Shown here: positions 39,029-47,068 of the stretch, piece by piece
How positions within the stretch are numbered: position 1 is the stretch's first letter
Layout: each line of letters starts with the position of its first letter
NCBI GenBank assembly: GCA_026647215.1
Contig: JAPKHC010000021.1
Span: 62,001 to 126,000, forward strand
DNA length: 64,000 bases
Direction: 5' to 3'
DNA from: F1-120-MAGs118 sp013360535
GTDB taxonomy: Bacteria; Planctomycetota; UBA1135; GCA-002686595
The notes under the pieces: model-generated
The model's database searches: none
What the model was told of the DNA's origin: nothing
The model's input: only the letters and a program-made list of their open reading frames with translations
Program-made: the position numbers and the translations under genes

Positions 39029-39942
39029 CCGCCTCGACGCACACCGAGATCTACCGGCGCCTCAAGGGCCAGCTCGAGCCGCACCCGCCGACCGCGCGGC
39101 TCCTGTGGCGCGCGCGCATGCACGTCGCCTTCAAGCGCAAGCTGCCGCTGCTCGTGCTGTTCGTGCCGCCGTGGATCTCCGGCATCGTGTTCTCGTTCGT
39201 GGTGTACAGCAAGTTCACGCTCGAGCAGGGCGTCGAGTCGCCGCTCACGGCCGGCAACGGAGGCCCGATGGCGGGCGCGATGGTCGGCGCGATCGCGGGC
39301 CAGCTGATCCAGGTGCACGACCAGATCGTGATGTTCACGCACGTGAGCCGCGTCTTCGCGCTGCTCGCGATCGCGTGGTTCGGTGCGGGCCTGGTGTGCG
39401 AGGACCAGCGCGCGGGCGCGCACCTCCTGTACTTCTCGCGGCCCGTGTCGCGTTTCGCCTACTTTGGCGGGCATTTCCTGACGATCGCGAGCTTCGGCGC
39501 GATCGTCACGGTCGGTCCGGTGCTGCTGATCGGGCTCGTCGCGGTGTTCTCGTCGCCGGAGTACTCGTTCCTGCTGGAGAAGTGGGACGTGCTCGTCGGT
39601 GCGCTCGGGTACGCGACGATCAACGTGCTCGTGCTGAGCATGATCGCGCTCGGCATCTCGGCGCTCTCGTCGCGCAAGACCTATGCGCTCGCCGGCGTGT
39701 TCGCGTTCGTGCTCGGCAGCGACGCCGTCTCCGGCATGATGCGCGCGACGCAGGGCGAGAGCGACTGGGGCATGCTCGGCGTGATGTCGAACCTGCGGCG
39801 CATCGCCGAGTGGCTGATGAGCGCCAACCGCCAGATGTTCGACTGGAACCCATGGTTCTCGGTCGCGATCCTCGGTGGCCTGGCGCTCGCATCCGGGCTC
39901 CTGATCGCGCGCCGGCTGCGGCGCCTGGAGGTCGTGGCTTGA
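39025..39942 (+). CDS. ABC-2 type transporter permease 1
   Basis: A 305-residue membrane protein from ATG 39025, which overlaps the ATPase stop (ATGA). It has about six hydrophobic segments, starting near LPLLVLFVPPWISGIVFSFV. It contains the characteristic ABC-2 stretch GLVCEDQRAGAHLLYFSRPV followed by SRFAYFGGHF, which also occurs in altered form in the second permease (VIVSEEVEDRTISYLLTRPI). Its end overlaps the next ATPase start at TTG 39939. Together with the first ATPase it forms one half of the cluster. Confidence 0.85.
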   Translation: MTASTHTEIYRRLKGQLEPHPPTARLLWRARMHVAFKRKLPLLVLFVPPWISGIVFSFVVYSKFTLEQGVESPLTAGNGGPMAGAMVGAIAGQLIQVHDQIVMFTHVSRVFALLAIAWFGAGLVCEDQRAGAHLLYFSRPVSRFAYFGGHFLTIASFGAIVTVGPVLLIGLVAVFSSPEYSFLLEKWDVLVGALGYATINVLVLSMIALGISALSSRKTYALAGVFAFVLGSDAVSGMMRATQGESDWGMLGVMSNLRRIAEWLMSANRQMFDWNPWFSVAILGGLALASGLLIARRLRRLEVVA

Positions 39943-40859
39943 GCGCGCTCGTCGTCGCCGACAAGGTCGGAGCGTGGTACGGGCAGGTCGTCGGCCTGTC
40001 GGAGCTCACGCTCGAGATCGCGGGCGGCCTGACGGGCCTCGTCGGGCCCAACGGCGCGGGCAAGAGCACGTTCCTCAAGCTCGTCGCGGGCGAGATGCGC
40101 CCCGCGCGCGGCTCGATCCACGTGCTGGGCTTCGCGCCCTTCGCCAATCGCGATTACTTCCGTCGCGTCGGCTTCTGCCCGCAGCAGGAAGCGATCTGGG
40201 ACGACATGACCGGCCTCGAGGCCGTCACGTTCCTGATGCGGCTGCACGGCTACGTCCCGGCGGAAGCCAAGCGCCGCGCGAACGCCGCGCTCGACCGCGT
40301 GGGCCTCGGCGACCCGCGCAGCCGCCGCATCGAGGGCTACTCGAAGGGCATGCGCCAGCGCACGAAGCTCGCGCAGGCGATCGCGCACGATCCCGAGCTC
40401 GTGATCGCCGACGAGCCGCTCAACGGCCTCGATCCCGTCGGTCGCGCGGAGATCCAGGCCTTGTTCGCCGAGCTCGGCCGCTCCGGCGCGCACGTGCTGG
40501 TGTCGAGCCACGTGCTGCACGAGGTCGAGGCGCTGACCGAACGCATAGTGCTGTTCCATCGCGGCCGCCTGCTCGCGCAGGGCCCGGTCGGCGAGGTGCG
40601 CAAGCTGCTCTCGCGCCACCCGCGCCGCGTCGAGATCCGCGCGCGTGACACGCGGCGCCTGGCGACGGCGCTGATCGCGCTCGAGCCGGTGCAGTCGGTG
40701 CGCATCGAGCCGGGCAACCGCATCGCGGTCGAGACCGGCGACGTCGAGCGCTTCTTCGGCGAGCTCACCGGCATCGCCGCCAGCGGCAACTTCGGCCTGC
40801 AATCGCTCGAGAGCCGCGACGCGAGCCTCGAGGCCGTCTTCGACTACCTGGTGGGCTGA
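39939..40859 (+). CDS. ABC transporter ATP-binding protein 2
   Basis: A 306-residue ATPase starting at TTG 39939. The overlap TTGA with the permease stop and the in-frame LSALVVADKVGAWYGQVVG support this start. Walker A GPNGAGKST lies near residue 35, the signature is YSKGMRQRTKLAQAI, and Walker B is LVIADEPLNGLDPVGR with LVSSHVLHE. It is related to the first ATPase of the cluster but clearly divergent, so the cluster is two half-transporters or one heteromeric system rather than a recent duplication. It overlaps the next permease by 1 nt (TGATG). Confidence 0.88.
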   Translation: MSALVVADKVGAWYGQVVGLSELTLEIAGGLTGLVGPNGAGKSTFLKLVAGEMRPARGSIHVLGFAPFANRDYFRRVGFCPQQEAIWDDMTGLEAVTFLMRLHGYVPAEAKRRANAALDRVGLGDPRSRRIEGYSKGMRQRTKLAQAIAHDPELVIADEPLNGLDPVGRAEIQALFAELGRSGAHVLVSSHVLHEVEALTERIVLFHRGRLLAQGPVGEVRKLLSRHPRRVEIRARDTRRLATALIALEPVQSVRIEPGNRIAVETGDVERFFGELTGIAASGNFGLQSLESRDASLEAVFDYLVG

Positions 40860-41746
40860 TGCACTTCCTGCGAACCACGCTGCTCTTCTGGCGCACCTAC
40901 CTGCCGCGCATCCTGCGCGCGCGGCGCACGCTGATCGTCGCGCTCGGCTGCGCGCTGATCCCTGTCGTCGCGCTGTTCCTGCTCGGCATCAAGTACGGAC
41001 CCTCGCCGATCGAGGTGTTCATGTACCCCGCCTACTACATGGTCCTGATGGTGCTCGTGCCGCTGGCGGCGGTGATCACGGGCTCGGTGATCGTGTCCGA
41101 GGAGGTCGAGGACCGCACGATCAGCTACCTGCTGACGCGGCCGATCCCGCGCGCGACGATCCTGCTCGGGCGCTGGCTCGCTTGCGCGACGGTGCTCAGC
41201 GTGATGTTCGTCGGCACGCTCGGGGGCCTGCGCGCGGTCGTCGAGTGGAAGGCGCCGACGTGGAAGCCCACCGAGCCGCAGACGGTCGAGTGGACCGATC
41301 GCCGCGGCGAGAAGCGCACGCGAACGCGCGAGCGCGAGACGGCGCCGGAGCTCCTGGCGGCGATGGAAGACGGCGAGCTGCCCGAGGGGCTGTTCGAGGC
41401 GGTGCTCGTGTCCGCGCTGCTCGGCGCGGCGGTGTATTCGGCGCTGTTCGCCGCGCTCGGCACTTCGAACCGCCATCCGATGATCGTCGGGCTGGGGTAC
41501 GCCTTCGCGATCGAGCTGTTCCTCTCGAACCTGCCCGGCTCGAGCCAGGCGCTGTCGGTGCAGTACTACCTGCGCAGCCTGCTGCTCTCGGAGAATCCGG
41601 AGCTGTGGGGCCGGCTGCAGGAGGTGCAGCTCAAGACCTACGACACCACGACGCAGGCGCTGACCACGCTCGCGATCGTGCTGGTCGTGTCGCTCGCGGC
41701 GGGCAGCTGGGTGATCTCGCGCCGCCAGTACATCCTCAGCGCGTGA
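40859..41746 (+). CDS. ABC-2 type transporter permease 2
   Basis: A 295-residue membrane protein from ATG 40859. It has about six hydrophobic helices, including TLIVALGCALIPVVALFLLG and VLMVLVPLAAVITGSVIVS, and the coupling stretch VSEEVEDRTISYLLTRPIPR typical of ABC-2 permeases. Between helices is a soluble loop of ~60 charged residues (residues ~125-180), longer than usual. Its 3' end overlaps the convergent methyltransferase gene by 11 bp (41736-41746). Confidence 0.85.
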   Translation: MHFLRTTLLFWRTYLPRILRARRTLIVALGCALIPVVALFLLGIKYGPSPIEVFMYPAYYMVLMVLVPLAAVITGSVIVSEEVEDRTISYLLTRPIPRATILLGRWLACATVLSVMFVGTLGGLRAVVEWKAPTWKPTEPQTVEWTDRRGEKRTRTRERETAPELLAAMEDGELPEGLFEAVLVSALLGAAVYSALFAALGTSNRHPMIVGLGYAFAIELFLSNLPGSSQALSVQYYLRSLLLSENPELWGRLQEVQLKTYDTTTQALTTLAIVLVVSLAAGSWVISRRQYILSA

Positions 41747-42485
41747 GTTCCTTGCGCGCCACGGCGACGAGCTTCTTCCCGAACAGCAGCGCCGGGGAGA
41801 GCGCGAGCCGCGCGAGTTCCCGCTCGACCTCGGGCGTCGGGCGTCGGCGATCGCTGCGCTCGAGCCTCCGCCGACCTGCGCGCAGGGACGAATGCGTGGC
41901 GAGCCACAGCGCGGGCCAGGCCGGCGCCAGCGCGGCGGAACTGGGGCTCAGCGTGCAGAACTCGAGCCGCTCCAGCTCGAGCCCGACGATGCGCATCAGG
42001 TAACGCAGGCGGAACGCGTCGATCAGGAACGCGTGGCCGTGGTAGAGCTTGCCGCCCTCGTCCGAGCGCAGGGTCTGGAACTCGTTGATGAAACCCTGCT
42101 TGGCGATCCGGCTTCCGGTCAGGAAGGCCGACACGCGCGCGGACAGGTGCATCACGTTGGGCGTCGTCAGGATCATGCGCCCGCCGGGGCGCAGCACCCG
42201 CGCACACTCGCGCAGGAACCCGGCCTGATGCTCGAAGTGCTCGATGCCCTCCATCGATAGCAGCGTGTCGAAGCTCGCGTCCCGGAACGGCAGTGGCGCG
42301 CAGGCGTCGGCCTGGACGCCCCGCAGGCCGGCCCGGGGGAAGAGGTCGACCTCGTAGACGTCGTACCCCATGCGGCGCGCGGCCTCGACGACCGGGCCGC
42401 CCCCGGAAGGAATGTCGAGCAACCGGCCACGCTCGCCGCGCTCGAGCAGCGCCGTGACGACCTCGTGGCTGGGGGACGCGCTCAC
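41736..42485 (-). CDS. Class I SAM-dependent methyltransferase
   Basis: A 249-residue protein from GTG 42485. Motif I is GRLLDIPSGGGPVVEAARRM; motif II DVYEVDLFPRAG follows; then PLPFRDASFDTLLSMEGIEH, FLRECARVLRPGGRMIL and TTPNVMHLSARV. This is the Methyltransf_11/UbiE pattern. The substrate is unknown. The C-terminal ~80 residues are arginine-rich and helical. It is convergent with the ABC cluster and may belong with envelope or lipid modification by context only. Confidence 0.8.
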   Translation of the reverse strand: MSASPSHEVVTALLERGERGRLLDIPSGGGPVVEAARRMGYDVYEVDLFPRAGLRGVQADACAPLPFRDASFDTLLSMEGIEHFEHQAGFLRECARVLRPGGRMILTTPNVMHLSARVSAFLTGSRIAKQGFINEFQTLRSDEGGKLYHGHAFLIDAFRLRYLMRIVGLELERLEFCTLSPSSAALAPAWPALWLATHSSLRAGRRRLERSDRRRPTPEVERELARLALSPALLFGKKLVAVARKELTR

Positions 42486-42541
42486 GTCCAGATTCTGGCA
42501 AGCGCGGCGCGGCGGCGAAAGCGCCGGTTGCGCGCGGCCGC

Positions 42542-42922
42542 TCAGGTCGGGCGTTCGAGACGCCGGAGGAGCGGGTCGGAGTACTCCTGATGCGCCGGCC
42601 CGAAACCGCGCCCCTCGCGCAGAATCGCGAGCCTCAGCGCCGCGATCGCGCGCTCGCGCGCCAGCCGCTCGCGGTCCGGCTCGGCGTCGCAGGCCGCGAG
42701 CAGGTCGTCGAGCTTGAGCAGGCTCTGGCGCAGCTCGAGTTCCTCGGGCAGCACCCCCGCGCTCTTCAGCACGAGGTAGCCCGCGCGCAGGTCCTCGGGC
42801 ACTCGCGTCAGGTCCTCGAGCTCGAGCGGCTTGCCTGCACCGGCGAGGTTCGCGAAGGCCCCGGCCTCCAGCGCCTCCTGGATGCGGCGTTCGACGACGT
42901 CGTGCAGCGGATCGAGAGCCAT
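42542..42922 (-). CDS. DUF1992 (DnaJ-C28-like) protein
   Basis: A 126-residue protein from ATG 42922. It matches the DUF1992 family (found in DNAJC28 and bacterial YhdN-type proteins) by DPLHDVVERRIQEALEAGAF, LAGAGKPLELED and LRAGYLVLKSAGVLPEELEL. The J-domain itself is absent. The function of this family is not established. It is divergent from the intergenic block that carries the structured RNA candidate. Confidence 0.82.
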   Translation of the reverse strand: MALDPLHDVVERRIQEALEAGAFANLAGAGKPLELEDLTRVPEDLRAGYLVLKSAGVLPEELELRQSLLKLDDLLAACDAEPDRERLARERAIAALRLAILREGRGFGPAHQEYSDPLLRRLERPT

Positions 42923-42976
42923 CGGGACGCAGCCTACCCGCGGACGCGAGGGCAAAAGGACGGCGAGGGCAAAAGA

Positions 42977-43183
42977 GGAGGGGCCAGACCGAGTGCCTCC
43001 CCCAGAGAACACGCGACCCAGCCCCTGCCTTCGGTAGGTGACCTGAGGGTCGTTCCCGCCGTGGCGCGCTGGAGGTACAGGAGTGAACGTCCAGTGCGAC
43101 AGGGCGGGCCCGCAGGCCGGTGAGCTCTTCGGGGGCCGACTTCAGGTTCGGTCCCCGCGGAGCTCGTCTTCCGATGCCCCTCT
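42977..43183. ncRNA. Candidate structured RNA between divergent genes
   Basis: The 415-bp gap 42923-43337 has no convincing reading frame but folds into a coherent multibranched structure. A terminal helix pairs 42977-42984 with 43176-43183 and continues through 42986-42993 with 43163-43169, then 42997-43000 with 43159-43162. Inside it are a hairpin 43014-43052 containing CCTGCC/GGTAGG, a helix 43055-43060/43103-43108 enclosing a 9-bp hairpin 43065-43073/43090-43098, and a hairpin 43132-43139/43148-43156. I matched it to no known class: RNase P, SRP, tmRNA and cobalamin signatures are absent. Both strands fold similarly, so the strand is undetermined. TAGAGT at 43289-43294 probably promotes the next gene separately. 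Confidence 0.4.
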
Positions 43184-43337
43184 AGTCTCCCGGTCACGGC
43201 AGGCTTCGCCTCCAAACGGTTCTTTTGCAAAGTTGTGTCGCCGGAGCCCGGCGAGCGCCCGCCCCCAGCCTGCGCTGGACAGGTGGTGTAGAGTTGAGCG
43301 CGTCGCCGCCCGCACTTGGCTCCGCGGCGGGAAGCCC

Positions 43338-43886
43338 ATGGAAAACCGCCGAATTGCAGCCCTTTTCGCCGCGTTCGCGCTCGCCACGCTCGCCCTCGCG
43401 CTGCCGTCCGCGGCAAAGATCGAGCGCCTGACGCTGCCGGAGCTCGTCCACAAATGCGACGACGCGGTGCTCGGCCGGATCGAGCGCGTGGAAGTCCAGC
43501 GCTTGGACCATCCCGGCGACGGCCCCGACCTCTTCTACACGACCCTGTGGATCGACGGACGTTCCGTGAAGAGCGGCGCGGCGGTCCGTCAGGCGGTCAC
43601 CTTCGCCGGCGGCACGCTGCCCGACGGCACCGGCGCCTGGAACGCCGAGGCGCCGAGCGCGGACGACATCCGAGTCGGGAATCGCGTGGTGGCCTTCCAC
43701 AAGTGGACCGACAACATGGGCGGCGGCCTGGCGGCGCACGCGTTGTATGCGGCGCACGGCGGCCTGTACCGCGTGATGGAGACGCGCAAGGGCGAGTTCG
43801 TGCTCGGACGCGGCGAAGGCTACGCGCTCGACCGCAACCGCGCGCTGGGTGAACTCGAGCGCGAGCTCGCGGAGCTCGTCAAGTGA
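43338..43886 (+). CDS. Small secreted protein coupled to metalloprotease
   Basis: A 182-residue protein from ATG 43338, with signal peptide MENRRIAALFAAFALATLAL and cleavage around SAAK. The mature part starts with IERLTLPELVHKCDDAVLGR and is beta-rich with a KWTDNMGGGL segment; I recognise no family. The stop overlaps GTG 43883 of the metalloprotease by 4 nt, so the two exported proteins are made together. It could be an inhibitor, chaperone or substrate partner, but nothing in the sequence decides this. Confidence 0.65.
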   Translation: MENRRIAALFAAFALATLALALPSAAKIERLTLPELVHKCDDAVLGRIERVEVQRLDHPGDGPDLFYTTLWIDGRSVKSGAAVRQAVTFAGGTLPDGTGAWNAEAPSADDIRVGNRVVAFHKWTDNMGGGLAAHALYAAHGGLYRVMETRKGEFVLGRGEGYALDRNRALGELERELAELVK

Positions 43887-45298
43887 GGCACGCGCTGCGC
43901 TGGGCCCCCGCCGGGGTCGCGCTCGTGCTGGTCGCCGTCGTGTTCGCGCCGACGGACCTGCGGGCCTTCGCCGTGCTCGGCTTCTCGCTGCCGCAGTCCG
44001 TGCGCGACGTGCGCGTGTTCAACAACTTCACCTCGGCGAGCGCCAACGACAACCAGGTCGCGGATCCGTCGTGGCCGGGCGCGCGCGGGGCTGTGCTCGC
44101 GATCTGGAAGGGCTGCGCCGAGTGGTGCAGCGAGCTCCACGACGGCACCGGGGCTGGCGACCCGCACCAGCCCGGCGGCGTCGGCGCCAGCGGCTCGAAC
44201 TTCGAGATCGCGTGGCAGGGGCTCGCGACCTCCGTCGGCGGCCTCGGCGACCGCGTGCACTCGGAAATCTCGGGCTCGAACCCCGGGGTGTACGCCTTCA
44301 CCGAGGGTCCGCTCGGGGGTCCGTGGAACAACGGCTGGCGCATCCGCTACTACCAGGCCTGGACCTGGAACGACGGTCCCGACGCGACGCTGCCCGCCAA
44401 CCACGTCGACCTGCAGGGCGTCGCCTGCCACGAGCACGGTCACGCGCTGGGCCTCGGGCATTCCAACGTCTCGACGGCGACGATGTGGGCCTTCGTGATC
44501 GGCAACGGGGTCGACGAGCGCTCGATCGAGGCCGACGACCGGGCCGGCGTGCAGCAGGTGTACGGCGTGTTCGATCCGCTGCTGAAGCCGCACCTCGACA
44601 CGCTCACGCTCTCCGGCGGCGTCGTCACGCTCACGGGGAGCAACTTCGCCGCCAGCGCGAACGAGATCTGGTTCACGCAGGCCGGCCCGGCGGCGACGGG
44701 CACGCCGGTGAAGTTCACGGGCCTCGCATCGAACGGCTCGGTGCTCACCGCTCCCCTGCCGTCCGGCGTCGGCCCCGGCGACGTGCTCGTGAAAAAGGGC
44801 GGCCTCACGGGCCCCAAGGGCCTCTCGAACGCGCTCGCCTTCGACCCGTGGTCGTGCGCAGCGGTGAGCACCTACTGCACCGCCGGCCAGTCCTCGAACG
44901 GCTGCATCCCGGTACTCTCCGCGCAAGGCTCCCCGAACGTCGCCGCGAGCTCCGGCTTCACGCTGCAAGCCACCAACGTCGAAGGCAACCGCTCCGCGCT
45001 CTTCTTCTACGGCAACTCCGGTCGCGCCGCGTCGCCCTGGGCGCCGGGCAGCACGAGTTCCCTGTGCGTGCAGGCGCCGTTCCAGCGCACGCTCGCGCAA
45101 TCGACCGGCGGAAATGCAGCTTCCTGCGACGGCGCCTGCTCGCTCGACTGGCGTGCGTGGCTCGCCGCCAACCCGACCGCGCTCGGCAACCCGCTCACGG
45201 CCGGCACCGTCTTCCAGGCGCAGCTGTGGTACCGCGACCCCGCGGCGCCGAAGTCGACCAACCTCTCCGGCGGGATCGAGTTCACGGCCTGCCCGTGA
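43883..45298 (+). CDS. Secreted matrixin-like zinc metalloprotease
   Basis: A 471-residue protein from GTG 43883. The signal peptide is MRHALRWAPAGVALVLVAVV and following residues. The catalytic zinc motif HEHGHALGLGH is at residues 183-193, with a possible Met-turn Met201 in TATMWAF, as in metzincins of the M10 type. Residues ~237-321 resemble an IPT/TIG immunoglobulin-like domain (GGVVTLTGSNFAASANEI). The last 141 residues (331-471) are the Cys-containing domain shared with the repeat protein at 32372-34156. It is likely a surface or extracellular protease. It converges with the PadR gene 10 bp downstream. Confidence 0.87.
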   Translation: MRHALRWAPAGVALVLVAVVFAPTDLRAFAVLGFSLPQSVRDVRVFNNFTSASANDNQVADPSWPGARGAVLAIWKGCAEWCSELHDGTGAGDPHQPGGVGASGSNFEIAWQGLATSVGGLGDRVHSEISGSNPGVYAFTEGPLGGPWNNGWRIRYYQAWTWNDGPDATLPANHVDLQGVACHEHGHALGLGHSNVSTATMWAFVIGNGVDERSIEADDRAGVQQVYGVFDPLLKPHLDTLTLSGGVVTLTGSNFAASANEIWFTQAGPAATGTPVKFTGLASNGSVLTAPLPSGVGPGDVLVKKGGLTGPKGLSNALAFDPWSCAAVSTYCTAGQSSNGCIPVLSAQGSPNVAASSGFTLQATNVEGNRSALFFYGNSGRAASPWAPGSTSSLCVQAPFQRTLAQSTGGNAASCDGACSLDWRAWLAANPTALGNPLTAGTVFQAQLWYRDPAAPKSTNLSGGIEFTACP

Positions 45299-45308
45299 GC
45301 CACAGGCC

Positions 45309-45623
45309 TCAATCGCCGAGCACGACCTCGCGATAGAGCTCCTCGACCTGCGCGCGCAGGAGCGCGAGGACCTCCTGCCCCTTCGGCGTGATCGTGTAGT
45401 CGCGGCGCGCGCGCTTGCCGGCGCCCGCGGCGACCTTCGAACGCAGCCAGCCGAGCCGCTGCATGCGCGCGAGCAACGGATAGAGCGTGCCGGGACTGAT
45501 GTCGTAGCCGTGCCGACGGAGCTCCTTCAGCACGTCCTGTCCCGCGATCGGCGCTTCGTCCGCGTGGTGCAGGATGTGCACCTTCCAGAACGCCAGAAGG
45601 ATTTCGGTCTGGACCCCGGTCAC
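45309..45623 (-). CDS. PadR family transcriptional regulator
   Basis: A 104-residue winged-helix protein from GTG 45623, chosen because it overlaps the stop of the TolC-like gene by 4 nt (GTGA). It matches PadR: FWKVHILHHADEAPIAGQDV, ELRRHGYDISPGTLYPLLAR, MQRLGWLRSK and RDYTITPKGQEVLALLRAQV. PadR repressors commonly control nearby efflux genes and respond to small molecules, so this probably regulates the RND operon of which it is the last gene (inference). Confidence 0.9.
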   Translation of the reverse strand: MTGVQTEILLAFWKVHILHHADEAPIAGQDVLKELRRHGYDISPGTLYPLLARMQRLGWLRSKVAAGAGKRARRDYTITPKGQEVLALLRAQVEELYREVVLGD

Positions 45624-47068
45624 GGCGCCGCGTCTCCGACGGCCTCGACGTGGGGCCGGAGCACCGCGGCTTCGTCGGCCAGCCCGAGCGCCGCGAGCAG
45701 CTCGACCTGCGCGCGATTGTGGTGCACGACGGTCTCGGAGAGGTTGAGGCGCGCGGCACTCTCGGCCTGTTCGGCCTGCAGCACTTCGAGCGCGACCGCG
45801 GTGCCGGCCTCGACGGCCGCGCGCGCCAGCCGCAAGCGCGCCTCGGCGCCGTTGAGCTCCGCCCGCGCGAGGGGCAGGCGCTCCGCCGCCGAACGGCAGG
45901 CGCGCGACGCACGCACGACTTCCGCACGCACCGCCTCGAAACGGCGCTGCACCGCGAGCGAGGCGCTGTCCTCGAGGAGCGACATGCCACGCAGGAAACC
46001 GGGCGCCGAAGGCGAGAGCGTCAGGCCCGCACCGGCCACGACCCGATCCTGCGAGCGAGTCGAATACGTCGCACCGGGCGTCTCGCTGCGAATCGAACCG
46101 AACTGGTAGCCCAGATCGATCTGGGGTCCGAACATCTGCCAGCGGCCGGCGGAGTGCGTGGCTTGCGCGGCATCGAGCGCGGAGCGCAGCGCCGCGAGGT
46201 CCTCGCGCCACTGGATCGCGAGCTCGAGCAGCTCGTCGAGCGAACGCTCGGGATCGACCAGCGTGCGCGTTTCCAGCGCGGATTCGCTCGGCACCAGCGT
46301 CACCGCGGGATCGAGCCGCAAAGTGCTCGCGAGCTCGATCGAGGCGTCGTACAGGCGATCGAGCGCCCGCACGACATCCTGACGGCGGCGTGCAAGCTCG
46401 CCCTCGGCCATCGCGACGTCGAGCTCACGTCCCGTCCCCGCGCGGCGGCGCGCCTGTGCGAGTCGCAGCGTCTCCTCGGACTCGCGCAGGGCCCGCTCCG
46501 CCACCGCGAGGCGGGCGGAGGAGAGCGCGAGCTCGTAGTACTGCAGCGCCGCCGCTGCCACGGCCTGCTGGACGACGTGCCGCTCCTCATGCTCCGCCGA
46601 CTCGAGCCTGCGCCGCGCCGCCACACGCTCGTAGATGGTCTTGCCGGGATTGAGCACCCAGCGCAGCAGCAGGCTCGGTGCGAGCGACTCGAAGTCCGCG
46701 GCGAGCAGCGGGCCGTCGATGCCGCGCACGTGGCCTTCGATCGACTCGTACAGGATTTGCGGTGAAAGGCTCGGAAACAGCGCGCCCGTGCGCGCCTCGT
46801 AGTCGGCCGCGGCGGACGCGACCCGCACGCGCGCGAGCTCGACGTCCATCCGCGTCGCCGCCGCGACGCGCACGGCGGTGTCGAGATCGATCGCGAGCAG
46901 CTCGTGGTGCAGCGGGGCCGGCTGCGCGAGCTCGCCCGCACCACCTTCTGGCAGGTGCAGCGGCGCCGCCGGAGCGACCACCGGCGGCAACGCTCGCTCC
47001 GTGCGCGGTGCAGAGCACGCAGCGAGCGCGACCAGCGGGACGAACAGCGACAGTCCGCGGCGTTTCAC
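45620..47068 (-). CDS. TolC-like outer membrane efflux lipoprotein
   Basis: A 482-residue protein from GTG 47068, overlapping the adaptor stop by 4 nt. The N-terminus ends in a lipobox (LVALAAC). Two long alpha-helical repeats typical of the outer membrane efflux protein family follow: LDTAVRVAAATRMDVELARV, VQQAVAAAALQYYELALSSA, AVERALRESEETLRLAQARR for the first; LDELLELAIQWREDLAALRS and AAVEAGTAVALEVLQAEQAE for the second. It would form the outer-membrane exit duct for the adjacent RND pump. Confidence 0.87.
   Translation of the reverse strand: MKRRGLSLFVPLVALAACSAPRTERALPPVVAPAAPLHLPEGGAGELAQPAPLHHELLAIDLDTAVRVAAATRMDVELARVRVASAAADYEARTGALFPSLSPQILYESIEGHVRGIDGPLLAADFESLAPSLLLRWVLNPGKTIYERVAARRRLESAEHEERHVVQQAVAAAALQYYELALSSARLAVAERALRESEETLRLAQARRRAGTGRELDVAMAEGELARRRQDVVRALDRLYDASIELASTLRLDPAVTLVPSESALETRTLVDPERSLDELLELAIQWREDLAALRSALDAAQATHSAGRWQMFGPQIDLGYQFGSIRSETPGATYSTRSQDRVVAGAGLTLSPSAPGFLRGMSLLEDSASLAVQRRFEAVRAEVVRASRACRSAAERLPLARAELNGAEARLRLARAAVEAGTAVALEVLQAEQAESAARLNLSETVVHHNRAQVELLAALGLADEAAVLRPHVEAVGDAAP

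Noticed and set aside
41736..41746. 11-bp overlap of convergent ABC permease and methyltransferase genes
   Set aside because: Small tail-to-tail overlaps are ordinary in compact genomes and need no special explanation.
42949..42975. Direct repeat GCGAGGGCAAAAG, two copies
   Set aside because: Only two copies of 13 bp in low-complexity sequence. It may belong to the leader of the DUF1992 gene but shows no defined element.
43131..43160. tRNA-like T-arm around GGTTCGGTCCCC
   Set aside because: There is no acceptor stem, anticodon arm or D-arm in register. It is a hairpin of the larger structured RNA candidate.
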